A stretch of 64,000 nucleotides of DNA, taken from contig NZ_JADWYK010000004.1 of assembly GCF_015773195.1 (NCBI RefSeq), positions 310,001 to 374,000 of the forward strand. The letters are read 5' to 3'. This stretch comes from Hymenobacter guriensis (GTDB taxonomy: Bacteria; Bacteroidota; Bacteroidia; Cytophagales; Hymenobacteraceae). The notes under the pieces were generated by a model. That model had not been told where the DNA came from, did no database searches, and worked only from the letters and a program-made list of their open reading frames with translations. Both the position numbers and the translations under genes were made by a program. Below, one piece after another: positions 45,605-54,037 of the stretch (the first letter of the stretch is position 1; each line of letters starts with the position of its first letter).

Positions 45605-46498
45605 ATGTCGCAGGACACGTCTTTCGCCGCTTCTTCCGCCCCTTCCGCCACCACCTCCGTGGCCGAGCTCAAACAGATTGCCGCGCAGGTGCGGCGCGAC
45701 ATCGTGCGCATGGTGCACGCCGTAAACTCGGGCCACCCCGGCGGCTCTCTGGGCTGCACCGACCTGCTAGTTTCGCTCTTCTTCCGGGTGATGCAGCACA
45801 CGCCCCAGCCGTTTGATATGGATGGCCGCAACCAGGACTTGTTTTTCCTGTCGAATGGGCACATTTCGCCGGTCTTCTACTCGGTGCTGGCCCGCTCGGG
45901 TTACTTTCCGGTAAGTGAGCTGGCTACCTTCCGCAAGCTCAACTCCCGCCTCCAGGGCCACCCCGCCACCCACGAGCATTTGCCCGGCATCCGCATTGCG
46001 TCCGGCTCGCTGGGCCAGGGGCTGAGCGTAGCTACCGGCGCTGCCCAGGCCAAAAAGCTCAACCACGACCCGCGCACCGTGTTCGTGCTGATGGGCGACG
46101 GGGAGCTGGAAGAAGGACAAGTGTGGGAAGCAGCCATGTACGCGCCCCACCACAAAGTCGACAACCTCATTGCCTTCGTAGACCGCAACGGCCAGCAGAT
46201 TGACGGCCCCACCGACAAAGTGATGCACCTGGGTGACCTGCGGGCCAAGTTTGAGAGCTTCGGCTGGCGCGTGCTCGAAACCGATGGCAACGACTTCGAG
46301 AAGCTGCTTCCCACAATTGAGGAAGCCCAGGGCCTGCTCGGCCAGGGCCAACCTGTGATGGTGCTAATGGACACGCAGATGGGCTTCGGCGTTGACTTTA
46401 TGATGGGCTCCCACAAGTGGCACGGCGTAGCTCCCAACAACGAGCAGCTGGAAATGGCTCTGCAGCAGCTGGCCGTAGAAAAGGCTTCCGACTACTAA
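45605..46498 (+). CDS. Transketolase, N-terminal subunit
   Basis: A 297-residue protein equal to the thiamine-diphosphate-binding N-terminal third to half of transketolase, used in the non-oxidative pentose phosphate pathway. GHPGGSLGCTDLL starts at residue 43; the TPP/magnesium motif runs from GDGELEEGQVWE (164-175) to N195 in DRNGQQIDG. It must pair with the C-terminal subunit, encoded 2.3 kb downstream. Split transketolases are normal in Bacteroidota; the distance between the halves is not. ATG at 45605 fits the family start. Confidence 0.93.
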   Translation: MSQDTSFAASSAPSATTSVAELKQIAAQVRRDIVRMVHAVNSGHPGGSLGCTDLLVSLFFRVMQHTPQPFDMDGRNQDLFFLSNGHISPVFYSVLARSGYFPVSELATFRKLNSRLQGHPATHEHLPGIRIASGSLGQGLSVATGAAQAKKLNHDPRTVFVLMGDGELEEGQVWEAAMYAPHHKVDNLIAFVDRNGQQIDGPTDKVMHLGDLRAKFESFGWRVLETDGNDFEKLLPTIEEAQGLLGQGQPVMVLMDTQMGFGVDFMMGSHKWHGVAPNNEQLEMALQQLAVEKASDY

Positions 46499-46519
46499 GC
46501 ACAGCTACTGCTTTTGCCT

Positions 46520-46560
46520 TGCATAAGAAGCCTGGCCGGTTTCGTTTGGCTTCTTATGCA
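46520..46560 (+). terminator. Probable terminator after the transketolase N-subunit
   Basis: TGCATAAGAAGCC (46520-46532) and its exact complement (46548-46560) form a 13-bp stem with a 15-base loop, followed by CCCTTTT. The tail is weak, so some readthrough is likely. Confidence 0.5.
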
Positions 46561-46591
46561 CCCTTTTCTGCCTGCCGCGCCCTGCTGCCCT

Positions 46592-47998
46592 ATGTCCCAC
46601 CCCGTTCGCGTCCTGTTTCTGCTGCTTTCTGGCTGGCTGTGGCTGGCCGGGCCGCTTCGTGCCCAGCAGGCTCCTCCTTCCGAACAGCCGCGCACTACCC
46701 GCATCCTCTTTGTGCTGGATGCTTCGGGCTCGATGCAGGCGCCGTGGGAAGGGCAGCAGCGCTGGGATATAGCCAAGAACCTGCTCTCGAAGATGGTAGA
46801 CTCGCTCAACGCCTACCCCAACCTGGAGCTGGCGTTGCGCGCCTACGGGCATCAGCACGACAACAAGGAAAACAACTGCGAGGACTCGCGCCTGGAAGTG
46901 CCGTTTGCGCGCAAAAACGCGGGGGCCATCAAGCAGCGGCTGCAGCAGCTGAAGCCCCAGGGCAACACGCCTATCACCTACGCCCTGCAGCAGTCGGCCG
47001 GCGACTTTCCGGCGGATAAGTCGGCCCGCAACGTGCTCATTCTGATTACCGACGGGCTGGAGTCGTGCAAGGGCGACCCGTGCGCCACGTCCCTGGCCTT
47101 GCAGCGCAAGCGCATCTTCCTCAAGCCGTTTGTGATTGGCATTGGAGCGGAGCGGGAGTTTGGTAAGCAGCTGGAGTGTATGGGCACCTACTATAATGCC
47201 GCCGACGTGAAGACGTTTCGCACGATTCTCAACGACGTCATTGCCCAGACGCTGGCCCGCACCACCGTAGCCGTGAACCTGACCGACGACCTGGGCCGGG
47301 GCGTGGAGTCGAACGTGAATATGACGTTCATCAACAACGTGACGGAGACGCCGGAGTACAACTACATCCACTGGCGCGACGAGAAAGGCCAGCCCGACGT
47401 GCTGGACGTGGACCCGCTGCAGAGCTACGACCTGGTGATTAATACGGTGCCGGCCGTGCGCCACCCGAACCTGGCCATCCGGCCGGGCAAGGCCAATGTG
47501 CTTAACTTCAAAGTGCCGCAGGGCACGCTGGTGCTGCAGAACCCGTTGTCCACCCTCAATGCCTACGGGCGGGTGCAGGCCGTGGTCCGGCAGGCCGGCA
47601 ACCCGGTCACGCTCATTTCCCGCTCCTTTGGCACCCGCCAAAAGCTCCTGGCCGGCAACTACGAGGTGGAGCTGCTCACGCTGCCCCGCCAGCTACGCCG
47701 CGTCACTATCACGCAGGGCCGCGAAACGGTAGTGACCTACGACGCTCCTGGCACGCTCAACATCATCAGCGACCTGAAAGGCTACGGCAGCATCTACCGC
47801 CTGAACCCCGACGATACCCAAACCTGGCTCTACAACCTGCCCGAGGGCGGCAGCAGCAAGATCAACCTGCCCATGCAGCCGGGCACTTACCGCCTGGTGT
47901 TTCGCACCAGCACCGCCACCGGCAGCAAGTTCACTGACACGCGCTCCTTCACCATTAGATCCGGCCAGACAACGTCGGTAAGCATTTTCGGAAAATGA
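46592..47998 (+). CDS. Secreted von Willebrand factor A domain protein
   Basis: A 468-residue protein: Sec signal (1-25, ending PLRAQ), a VWA domain of about 36-225 with a complete metal-ion-dependent adhesion site, DASGSM (D43, S45, S47), GNTPITYAL and ITDGLES, then beta-rich repeats to the C-terminus (NYEVELLTLPRQLRRVTITQ; GTYRLVFRTSTATGSKFTD). Four cysteines near NNCEDSR, ESCKGDPC and LECMG could form disulfides. It overlaps the next gene by four bases. Role unknown; binding of a protein partner through the metal site is likely. Confidence 0.9.
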   Translation: MSHPVRVLFLLLSGWLWLAGPLRAQQAPPSEQPRTTRILFVLDASGSMQAPWEGQQRWDIAKNLLSKMVDSLNAYPNLELALRAYGHQHDNKENNCEDSRLEVPFARKNAGAIKQRLQQLKPQGNTPITYALQQSAGDFPADKSARNVLILITDGLESCKGDPCATSLALQRKRIFLKPFVIGIGAEREFGKQLECMGTYYNAADVKTFRTILNDVIAQTLARTTVAVNLTDDLGRGVESNVNMTFINNVTETPEYNYIHWRDEKGQPDVLDVDPLQSYDLVINTVPAVRHPNLAIRPGKANVLNFKVPQGTLVLQNPLSTLNAYGRVQAVVRQAGNPVTLISRSFGTRQKLLAGNYEVELLTLPRQLRRVTITQGRETVVTYDAPGTLNIISDLKGYGSIYRLNPDDTQTWLYNLPEGGSSKINLPMQPGTYRLVFRTSTATGSKFTDTRSFTIRSGQTTSVSIFGK

Positions 47999-48762
47999 GC
48001 GGGCAGCTAAAGGAAATAGCGAGCAGTAGCTCAATTGAATTTGAGGCAGCTGAAGTGGCCGCTCAACTTGCTACAACTGGCCATGCTACGTTGCCGAACG
48101 TCTTCTCCCCCGAGGAAATAGCTGACCTACTTCATACCATCGAAACAGCCGAAGGCTCCTCGCCCAACTTCCGCCGCAGCCAGGATGTGTTTGCCATCCG
48201 CAATCTGCTGGGCGAGCTGCCCCAGCTACAGGAGCTGCTGTTGACGCCCCGGCTACGGTCGTTGCTGGCAGCCTTGTTTCCCGGCCGAACGCCACAACTC
48301 GTCAAGGCTATTTATTTTGACAAACCGGCCGGCTCCAACTGGCTGGTGGCCTGGCACCAGGATGTGATGATAGCCGTAGACCAGCGGCTTGACTTACCCG
48401 GTTACGGCCCCTGGAGCACAAAAAACGGCGAAACCACCGTGCTGCCCCCGCGCGAAATCCTGGAAAGCATCATCACCCTGCGCCTACACCTCGACGACTG
48501 CGACGTCACCAACGGTGCCCTACGCGTGGTACCCGGCTCCCACCGCCACGGTGTCATCCCGAACGACCAGCACCCGGCTTTTACGTCCTGGGCCATACAC
48601 TGCGATGTACCAGCCGGAGGCGTTATGCTGATGCAACCCCTCACGCTTCACGCGTCCAACCGCAGCACCAGCCCGCGCCCCCGCCGGGTCATCCATCTGG
48701 AGTTCAGCGCCGCTGAACTGCCCGCAGGCTTGCAGTGGCGGGAAAAGCTGCCCTTATCCTGA
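47995..48762 (+). CDS. Phytanoyl-CoA dioxygenase (PhyH)-like Fe(II)/2-oxoglutarate oxygenase
   Basis: A 255-residue oxygenase. The 2-His-1-Asp iron triad is H121 and D123 (AWHQDVMI) with H219 (LTLHASNRS), and R231 or nearby Arg would bind 2-oxoglutarate. NGALRVVPGSHRHGVI is the usual PhyH core. The start ATG overlaps the VWA stop, so the two are coupled. PhyH relatives hydroxylate lipids, antibiotics or osmolytes; the substrate is not indicated. Confidence 0.9.
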   Translation: MSGQLKEIASSSSIEFEAAEVAAQLATTGHATLPNVFSPEEIADLLHTIETAEGSSPNFRRSQDVFAIRNLLGELPQLQELLLTPRLRSLLAALFPGRTPQLVKAIYFDKPAGSNWLVAWHQDVMIAVDQRLDLPGYGPWSTKNGETTVLPPREILESIITLRLHLDDCDVTNGALRVVPGSHRHGVIPNDQHPAFTSWAIHCDVPAGGVMLMQPLTLHASNRSTSPRPRRVIHLEFSAAELPAGLQWREKLPLS

Positions 48763-48825
48763 ACTCCGCGCAATACGCGTCAACCATAAAAAAATCAATT
48801 CCCTAAGGCCCCAAGACCCTACCAC

Positions 48826-49782
48826 ATGAAAGACTTTCCCTACACTGAATCGAAAGATACCCGCAGCGGCTTTGGCGCGGGCCTGCACGAGCTGGGCAAA
48901 ACCAACCCCAATGTGGTAGCCCTGTGCGCCGACCTCATTGGCTCCCTCAAGATGGATGCCTTCGTGAAGGACTTTCCCGAGCGGTTTTTCCAGGTAGGCA
49001 TTGCCGAGGCCAACATGATGGGCCTGGCGGCCGGCCTCACCATCGGGGGCAAAATTCCCTTCACCGGCACCTTCGCCAACTTCTCGACGGGCCGCGTCTA
49101 CGACCAGATCCGCCAGAGCATTGCCTACTCGGGCAAGAACGTAAAGATCTGCGCTTCGCACGCCGGCCTCACCCTGGGCGAAGATGGCGCCACCCACCAG
49201 ATCTTGGAAGACATCGGGCTGATGAAGATGCTGCCCCACATGACCGTCATCAACCCCTGCGACTACAACCAGACCAAGGCCGCCACGCTGGCCATTGCCG
49301 AGCACGAAGGCCCCGTGTACCTGCGCTTCGGCCGCCCGGTTGTTCCCAACTTCACCCCCGCCGACCAGACGTTTGAAATCGGCAAGGGCATTGTGCTCAA
49401 CGAGGGCGCCGACGTGAGCATTTTCGCCACGGGCCACCTGGTGTGGAAGGCCATCCAGGCCGGCAAGCTGCTGGCGGAGAAAGGCATCAACGCCGAAATC
49501 ATCAACCTGCACACCATCAAGCCGCTGGATGCGCAGCTGGTGCTGGAGTCGGCGCGCAAGACGCGCTGCGTGGTGACGGCGGAGGAACACCAGATGAACG
49601 GCGGCCTCGGCGACTCCATTGCCCAACTCTTGGCCCGCGAGGAGCCCTTGCCCCTGGAAATGGTAGCCGTAAACGACTCCTTCGGTGAGTCCGGCACGCC
49701 CGACCAGCTGATGGAAAAATACGAGCTCAACGAAGCCGCCATCGTGCGCGCCGTGGAGAAAGTAATGGCGCGGCGGAAGTAG
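48826..49782 (+). CDS. Transketolase, C-terminal subunit
   Basis: A 318-residue protein covering the pyrimidine-binding and C-terminal domains of transketolase. [19 protein letters not shown] contains the Glu that activates the thiamine ring; [15 protein letters not shown] supplies phosphate-binding residues; [17 protein letters not shown] lies in the last domain. It completes the enzyme with the N-subunit at 45605-46498. It starts 63 bases after the PhyH gene with no terminator between and ends before a strong one. Confidence 0.95.
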   Translation: MKDFPYTESKDTRSGFGAGLHELGKTNPNVVALCADLIGSLKMDAFVKDFPERFFQVGIAEANMMGLAAGLTIGGKIPFTGTFANFSTGRVYDQIRQSIAYSGKNVKICASHAGLTLGEDGATHQILEDIGLMKMLPHMTVINPCDYNQTKAATLAIAEHEGPVYLRFGRPVVPNFTPADQTFEIGKGIVLNEGADVSIFATGHLVWKAIQAGKLLAEKGINAEIINLHTIKPLDAQLVLESARKTRCVVTAEEHQMNGGLGDSIAQLLAREEPLPLEMVAVNDSFGESGTPDQLMEKYELNEAAIVRAVEKVMARRK

Positions 49783-49799
49783 GGTTTAACTACTTCTCA

Positions 49800-49848
49800 T
49801 AAACACAACGTCCCGGCTGCAGCAACTGCAGCCGGGACGTTGTGTTTA
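49800..49848. terminator. Very strong bidirectional terminator
   Basis: A perfect 23-bp stem (49800-49822 with 49826-49848) and a three-base loop. The last three bases of its right arm are the stop codon of the leftward gene. Confidence 0.9.
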
Positions 49849-50421
49849 CTCACTGGCCAAACGAATAATTTCTATTCTTCGGAGTAAGATATTTTCGCCG
49901 GGCTGACGCTTGCCGACACTTCGAAAACTGACGTTCGGGAATACGATGCTTGTCATCCAATTTTCGCCATCATCAGAGGATTGCTCAAGTTTGGGCGTAG
50001 TGTTGTCTTTTTTATCGAAATCAATAGGCCCATAGCTAGCAATTACGTCGGCAAACGTGTGGTGGCCGGGCATAATACCCTGAGATGACTGAACAGTACA
50101 TCTAGAATTGAAGTCAATTCCTCCTAACCATTCTTGTCTGGAATTACTCCGGATGTAAAATGTAACTCCCTGTTTACGGTAATAGACCTTTTGTCCGATT
50201 ACTCGCCTGATAGTAACACACCTCCCATCCCGCAGCTTGCCCGTACTTTCCCCTGTTATTTTTTCAGCTTTATAGTCGCTGCCCATTACCCGCTTAATGT
50301 CCTCGAATGTTGACTTGCCTACCTGCAAGCCCCGATACAGCGAGTCCCCCTGGAGCACCGTTTGGCCATGAGCCGTTGCTCCGGAAACCCACAGAAGAAC
50401 GGTAAGTATTATCCACTTCAT
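49846..50421 (-). CDS. Secreted protein of unknown function
   Basis: A 191-residue protein from ATG 50421 (MKWIILTVLLWVSGATAHGQ is a Sec signal; a longer upstream frame is not). The mature part has LYRGLQVGKSTFEDIKRVMG and later GIMPGHHTFADVIASYGPID, two related segments of the form G-x-x-T/H-x-F-x-D-I/V that suggest an internal duplication, similar to modules in lipoproteins that sense or fold in the envelope. Base composition is distinctly AT-richer than its neighbours. No family named. Confidence 0.7.
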   Translation of the reverse strand: MKWIILTVLLWVSGATAHGQTVLQGDSLYRGLQVGKSTFEDIKRVMGSDYKAEKITGESTGKLRDGRCVTIRRVIGQKVYYRKQGVTFYIRSNSRQEWLGGIDFNSRCTVQSSQGIMPGHHTFADVIASYGPIDFDKKDNTTPKLEQSSDDGENWMTSIVFPNVSFRSVGKRQPGENILLRRIEIIRLASE

Positions 50422-50524
50422 TGGATTATCGAACAAAGATTCATCGGTAGTTTTGGGGCCTGTTACCGGCTGACAAGATACAGCCTGCGTCGCATAAGCC
50501 GCCAACCGGCCCCACTACTACCGC

Positions 50525-51259
50525 ATGTTCGTTTTCTTTCTCCGCAAGCTGCCACTGCTAATCCTGCTTCTGGCCGCCACTCCCGCTCTCGCCCAGCGGC
50601 CCGATACCACTATCATCCGCTACAGCGGGCAACTCACGGGGCAGTACACGTCGGGCGGGGTGAACCGGGCCCTGTTTTCCACCGTGCACAACGTGACGCT
50701 GCTGCGCGGCATGCACTTTGGCGCGCCCGTGATGGGCAGCTTTGCCTACGGCAAGCAGGACCGGCGGCTGAAGGAGCGGGAATTTCTGCTCAACGCCACG
50801 CCTTACTACTGGAAAGGCCACTTCCGCTTCTACGGTATCGGGGGATACGAGCGCAGCAACCTGCGCGGCATCGACAACCGTACGCAGCTGGGCGCCGGGC
50901 CAGGTTGGGCGTTTTACCAGGATTCGCTGGGGCGGGAGGTGGCCCTGAGCAACCTCATCATACGGGAAGCCACGTATTTTCAGGATAATTCAAGCCGAAA
51001 AGTCACGCGCAGCTCGGCCCGCCTGAAGGTGGTGTACAGCTACCGTGTCTTCAGCCTCACGGCCAACACGTTTTACCTGCCCAACCTCCAGAATTTCGAC
51101 GACTACCGCTTCAGCCAGCTCACCACGCTGGCCCTGCGCTTCACCTCGCGGCTGGCCATTACGGGCACTTACGCCTACACCTTCGAAAGCCGCGTGCTGG
51201 AAGGCAAGCCCAACGACAACACCAACGTAACCGTAGGCGTGGCCTACAGCACGAAGTAG
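50525..51259 (+). CDS. Outer-membrane barrel protein, DUF481-like
   Basis: A 244-residue protein with a Sec signal (ending ATPALAQ) and alternating beta strands throughout: YSGQLTGQYTSGGVNRALFS, ATPYYWKGHFRFYGIGGYER, ITGTYAYTFESRVL and the closing TNVTVGVAYSTK. The architecture matches small DUF481-type barrels. Likely ten to twelve strands in the outer membrane; function unknown. Confidence 0.75.
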   Translation: MFVFFLRKLPLLILLLAATPALAQRPDTTIIRYSGQLTGQYTSGGVNRALFSTVHNVTLLRGMHFGAPVMGSFAYGKQDRRLKEREFLLNATPYYWKGHFRFYGIGGYERSNLRGIDNRTQLGAGPGWAFYQDSLGREVALSNLIIREATYFQDNSSRKVTRSSARLKVVYSYRVFSLTANTFYLPNLQNFDDYRFSQLTTLALRFTSRLAITGTYAYTFESRVLEGKPNDNTNVTVGVAYSTK

Positions 51260-51301
51260 CCGCGCACGGACACTCAAAACGCCTCAATTCATCAGCTGTC
51301 A

Positions 51302-51457
51302 TGTCATTGCGAGCGGCGCGAAGCAATCCGTCCTGAGTAACGCCCAACGCCTCAAAATGTAAAAAGCCCTTTCCCGTTGCAACGGGAAAGGGCTTTTTAC
51401 TTATTCGGGTTCAGTACATTTTATAGGACGGATTTACTTCGCGTCGCTCGCAATGAC
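51302..51457. repeat. Inverted repeat (TCATTGCGAG type) around a terminator
   Basis: The arms 51302-51337 and 51425-51457 pair with few mismatches and share the sequence of the repeat at 44837-45015. They enclose a perfect terminator. Confidence 0.85.
51359..51400. terminator. Bidirectional terminator
   Basis: A 42-base perfect palindrome with a CCCTTTCCCG core flanked by A and T runs, between the convergent barrel and zinc-ribbon genes. Confidence 0.88.
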
Positions 51458-51468
51458 CTGTTGGTGTG

Positions 51469-52119
51469 CTACTGCTTTGCCCCGCACTCGGCGCAGAACC
51501 GCTGCTCGGCTTTGACGGCAGCCCCACAGTCACCGCAGAACTTGGCTTTGGTAGCGGCCGCCGCGTTGGTGGTGCCGCACTCGGGGCAGAACTTCTGGCC
51601 GGGGGCGAGCTTGGCGCTGCACTTGGGGCACTGGGTGAGCGAGGCGCGGCCCAGGAAATCCAGATCCTTGGTATAGTCCTGCTCCCGTGTTTTGGTGTGA
51701 ATCTGCTCCCGGGCCGCTTGCCGCTGCTGGGCGGTTAGTTCCTCGTGCTCGTCGGGGGCACAATCTTCGCAGAGGCCAGCCGAGTGGTTCCAGCACACAT
51801 CGGGGCACACCCAGTGGCCGCAGCGGGTGCACTGCTTGAAGTACGTTTTTCCTTCCTGCACGGCGGTGTCCAGGGCGTCGTCGTGCGCCTTGCCACCAAT
51901 GGCGCGCTGCACGTGGTAGGCCGCGTTGCCGGCATCGGAGAAGTGGCCGCCGAACAGGCTGCCAGCCGCCCGCAGCAACTCCCCGGCTATGCCCACCTTG
52001 TTGGGCAGAAACCGCGACATATGGCCATTGCGGCACTTGTCGCAGTAAAATTTAAACTGGAAGCCCTTGTCGGTGCTGAGGTCGTCGTGGTTGGCGACGA
52101 ACTGAATCATGTTGCTCAT
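51469..52119 (-). CDS. Multi-zinc-ribbon protein, function unknown
   Basis: A 216-residue soluble protein with five or more CxxC knuckles: CDKC (26-29), CTRCGHWVCPDVC near 97, CEDC near 117, then a C-terminal double zinc ribbon CPKC...CPEC and CGDC...CAEC. An alanine/glycine-rich helix (ELLRAAGSLFGGHFSDAGNA) separates the first knuckle from the rest. The N-terminal half looks like a conserved module for protein or nucleic-acid binding. TATTTTCG on the minus strand (52147-52154) is a weak -7 candidate. No catalytic motif. Confidence 0.8.
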   Translation of the reverse strand: MSNMIQFVANHDDLSTDKGFQFKFYCDKCRNGHMSRFLPNKVGIAGELLRAAGSLFGGHFSDAGNAAYHVQRAIGGKAHDDALDTAVQEGKTYFKQCTRCGHWVCPDVCWNHSAGLCEDCAPDEHEELTAQQRQAAREQIHTKTREQDYTKDLDFLGRASLTQCPKCSAKLAPGQKFCPECGTTNAAAATKAKFCGDCGAAVKAEQRFCAECGAKQ

Positions 52120-52194
52120 AGCAGTGGGTAGAAGTAATCGGCGGGGCGAAAATACGGATTACCTTCGGCCAGTTCTATTCCTGAGCACACTAGT

Positions 52195-52521
52195 TTACTC
52201 TGGCTGAGTTTGCTCCTTTAAACGCTGCAGCGCATCAAATACAGCACCTTCCAGCACTAGCATATATAGCTGGCCTGCCATCTTATACTGAACATTATTA
52301 CTGTGCCGCAAAAGCTGCTGCCTTCCCACAACGCTATGGAGGATATTACCTTCAGCGTCTAGCAACTCTAGCTGGACACTCGCCATCAGGCTGATGCTCT
52401 CCGCTGCCGGAGCGTTAGTCACCATTCTATTTGAGACGGCAAAAAACTGATAGCTCTCACGTATCCGGCAGCGTACTGTAACTGCGGGCACTGAGTCGTT
52501 GCCTTGAAAGCCATTGCGCAA
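52195..52521 (-). CDS. C-terminal piece of a probably frameshifted envelope gene
   Basis: A 108-residue frame from a TTG; the frame stays open upstream to about 52596 without ATG or GTG, and the untranslated-looking part reads like protein (QQQARIQTLLRNGFQGNDSV). VTVRCRIRESYQFFAVSNRM and SVQLELLDAEGNILHSVVGR look like a folded beta-rich domain. Joined to the signal-bearing frame just upstream by a one-base shift it would make a secreted protein of about 200 residues. AT-rich relative to neighbours. Family unknown. Confidence 0.5.
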   Translation of the reverse strand: MRNGFQGNDSVPAVTVRCRIRESYQFFAVSNRMVTNAPAAESISLMASVQLELLDAEGNILHSVVGRQQLLRHSNNVQYKMAGQLYMLVLEGAVFDALQRLKEQTQPE

Positions 52522-52570
52522 CAGCGTTTGAATACGCGCCTGTTGCTGTGGTATCAGCGTAGGGCATACT

Positions 52571-52819
52571 CTATGCCTGTTGGCCGGATACCGATACTAA
52601 AGGAAGTTTCAGCGGTTGATCCGATGCTAAAACGCGGGAATCCTCCACTATTATCTCGGTTGCCTGATACCAATGAATTCCCGCTGGCGTTTCTACAACC
52701 AGTTCCTGTTCCATCGTGGGTATACTGTTGAGGGAAGCACGTTGGGCCACGACGGGGAAACCTATTAGAACTAGGCAGCAAACACTCAGATAGCGAAAGC
52801 AGGGTTTAAGTAAGCTCAT
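52571..52819 (-). CDS. N-terminal, signal-bearing piece of the same probable gene
   Basis: An 82-residue frame with a signal peptide (YLSVCCLVLIGFPVVAQ) and a short mature part, MEQELVVETPAGIHWYQATE, ending VSVSGQQA. It stops 50 bases before the TTG of the next frame on the same strand, where the coding character moves to another frame. A one-base indel or sequencing error near 52575-52590 would restore one ORF. Alternatively it is a genuine tiny secreted protein. Confidence 0.5.
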   Translation of the reverse strand: MSLLKPCFRYLSVCCLVLIGFPVVAQRASLNSIPTMEQELVVETPAGIHWYQATEIIVEDSRVLASDQPLKLPLVSVSGQQA

Positions 52820-52980
52820 CAGGATAACTTCTCAGCGTATTGTTTAGGGATGAATAATATAGGGTGCAAGTTGGCGCATGACTAGTAACATCTGAGCAGC
52901 CTTAATAAAAATTAGGGGCTTAGATTAAACCCGCACCCACCCAGCACCTCTAATCCCGCGCACTCCCTCCGCCTCTACCC

Positions 52981-52988
52981 TACCTTCG
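52981..52988 (+). promoter_or_regulatory. -7-like element before the ECF sigma gene
   Basis: TACCTTCG ends five bases before the proposed TTG start codon. Confidence 0.35.
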
Positions 52989-52993
52989 CCTGC

Positions 52994-53545
52994 TTGGAAG
53001 ACCAGGAAATTCTCAGCAAGTTTCGTGACCCGGCCTCCCGCAACGTGGCCTTCAACCAGCTGGTGCGCAAGTACCAAAGCAAGGTGTACTGGCACGTGCG
53101 CAAGATGGTGGTCGACCACGACGATGCCGACGACCTGGTGCAGGATACCTTTGTGAAGGTGTGGAACCACCTGGAAAGCTTCCGCCAGGATGCCTCGCTC
53201 TACACCTGGATTTACCGCATTGCCACCAACGAGTGCCTGAGTTTTCTGCAAAGCAAGCGGCGGCGGTTCTTCCTGCCCCTTAACGACGTAGGCGCCGAGC
53301 TGGCGCAAAAGCTGGAAGCCGACGAGCAGCTGGCCGGCGACGAAGTAGAGCTGAAGCTGCAGAAAGCCATCCTGCGCCTGCCCGACAAGCAGCGCCTGGT
53401 GTTCAACCTGCGCTACTACGACGAAATGCCCTACGAGCAGATGGCCGAAGTCACGGGCACGTCCGTAGGCGCGCTGAAGGCCTCTTACCACCATGCCGTC
53501 AAAAAGGTAGAGCAGTACGTTACTGAACATTCCCTTAACAATTAA
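52994..53545 (+). CDS. ECF-type RNA polymerase sigma factor
   Basis: A 183-residue sigma-70 family factor. Region 2 spans about 20-90 (DDADDLVQDTFVKVWNHLES, then YTWIYRIATNECLSFL), region 4 about 125-175 (LRLPDKQRLVFNLRYYDEMP; TGTSVGALKASYHHAVKKVE). It has no region 1 or 3, as in ECF factors. TTG is the likely start, giving MEDQEILSKF, since no ATG or GTG fits. The next gene encodes a probable membrane anti-sigma factor and the third a Spy-like protein, a common envelope-stress layout in Bacteroidota. Confidence 0.93.
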   Translation: MEDQEILSKFRDPASRNVAFNQLVRKYQSKVYWHVRKMVVDHDDADDLVQDTFVKVWNHLESFRQDASLYTWIYRIATNECLSFLQSKRRRFFLPLNDVGAELAQKLEADEQLAGDEVELKLQKAILRLPDKQRLVFNLRYYDEMPYEQMAEVTGTSVGALKASYHHAVKKVEQYVTEHSLNN

Positions 53546-53576
53546 ACCCGACGCCCCCGGCCGCCTCTAACCGCCT

Positions 53577-54014
53577 ATGAATACTCCTTTCCGTCTGGAT
53601 GAACACCGGCGCCGGCCGCACCCGCCGCTGGCCGCGCCCCCGGACCGCTATTTTGAGCAGCTGCCCGCCCGCGTGATGCAGCGCGTGCAGCCCAGCGCCG
53701 CACCGGCCTGGGGCTGGCTCACGGCGTTGTCGGCGCCGCTGCGCACGGCGCTGGCCTCGACGCTAGTATTGGGGGGCTTTGCGGCCTCGTTTTTCCTGAG
53801 CCCGACGCCGGATGTGGCGGCAATTTCGCTGGCTCAGGTCCCGCAGGATGAGCTGGTGCAGTACCTGCTGGCGTCCGACCAGCGCGTGACCCTGGCCGAC
53901 CTGGCGGAGCTGCCCGACGCCGTTGCCCTCGGCAACGACCCGTATCCGCAGCCTACGCCCGATGAGCTGCAACGCGAGTTGGACGCGCTGCCCGCCGACG
54001 AAGTGTACTTCTAA
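53577..54014 (+). CDS. Single-span membrane protein, probable anti-sigma factor
   Basis: A 145-residue protein with a cytoplasmic N-terminus (about 1-58, EHRRRPHPPLAAPPDRYFEQ), one membrane helix (about 59-80, TALASTLVLGGFAASFFL) and an acidic periplasmic tail. No zinc-binding anti-sigma motif is present, so the anti-sigma role rests on topology and on its position 31 bases after the sigma gene. A structural partner without anti-sigma action is the alternative. Confidence 0.7.
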   Translation: MNTPFRLDEHRRRPHPPLAAPPDRYFEQLPARVMQRVQPSAAPAWGWLTALSAPLRTALASTLVLGGFAASFFLSPTPDVAAISLAQVPQDELVQYLLASDQRVTLADLAELPDAVALGNDPYPQPTPDELQRELDALPADEVYF

Positions 54015-54037
54015 CCTGCCTTTTGCCTTCCGTTGCC

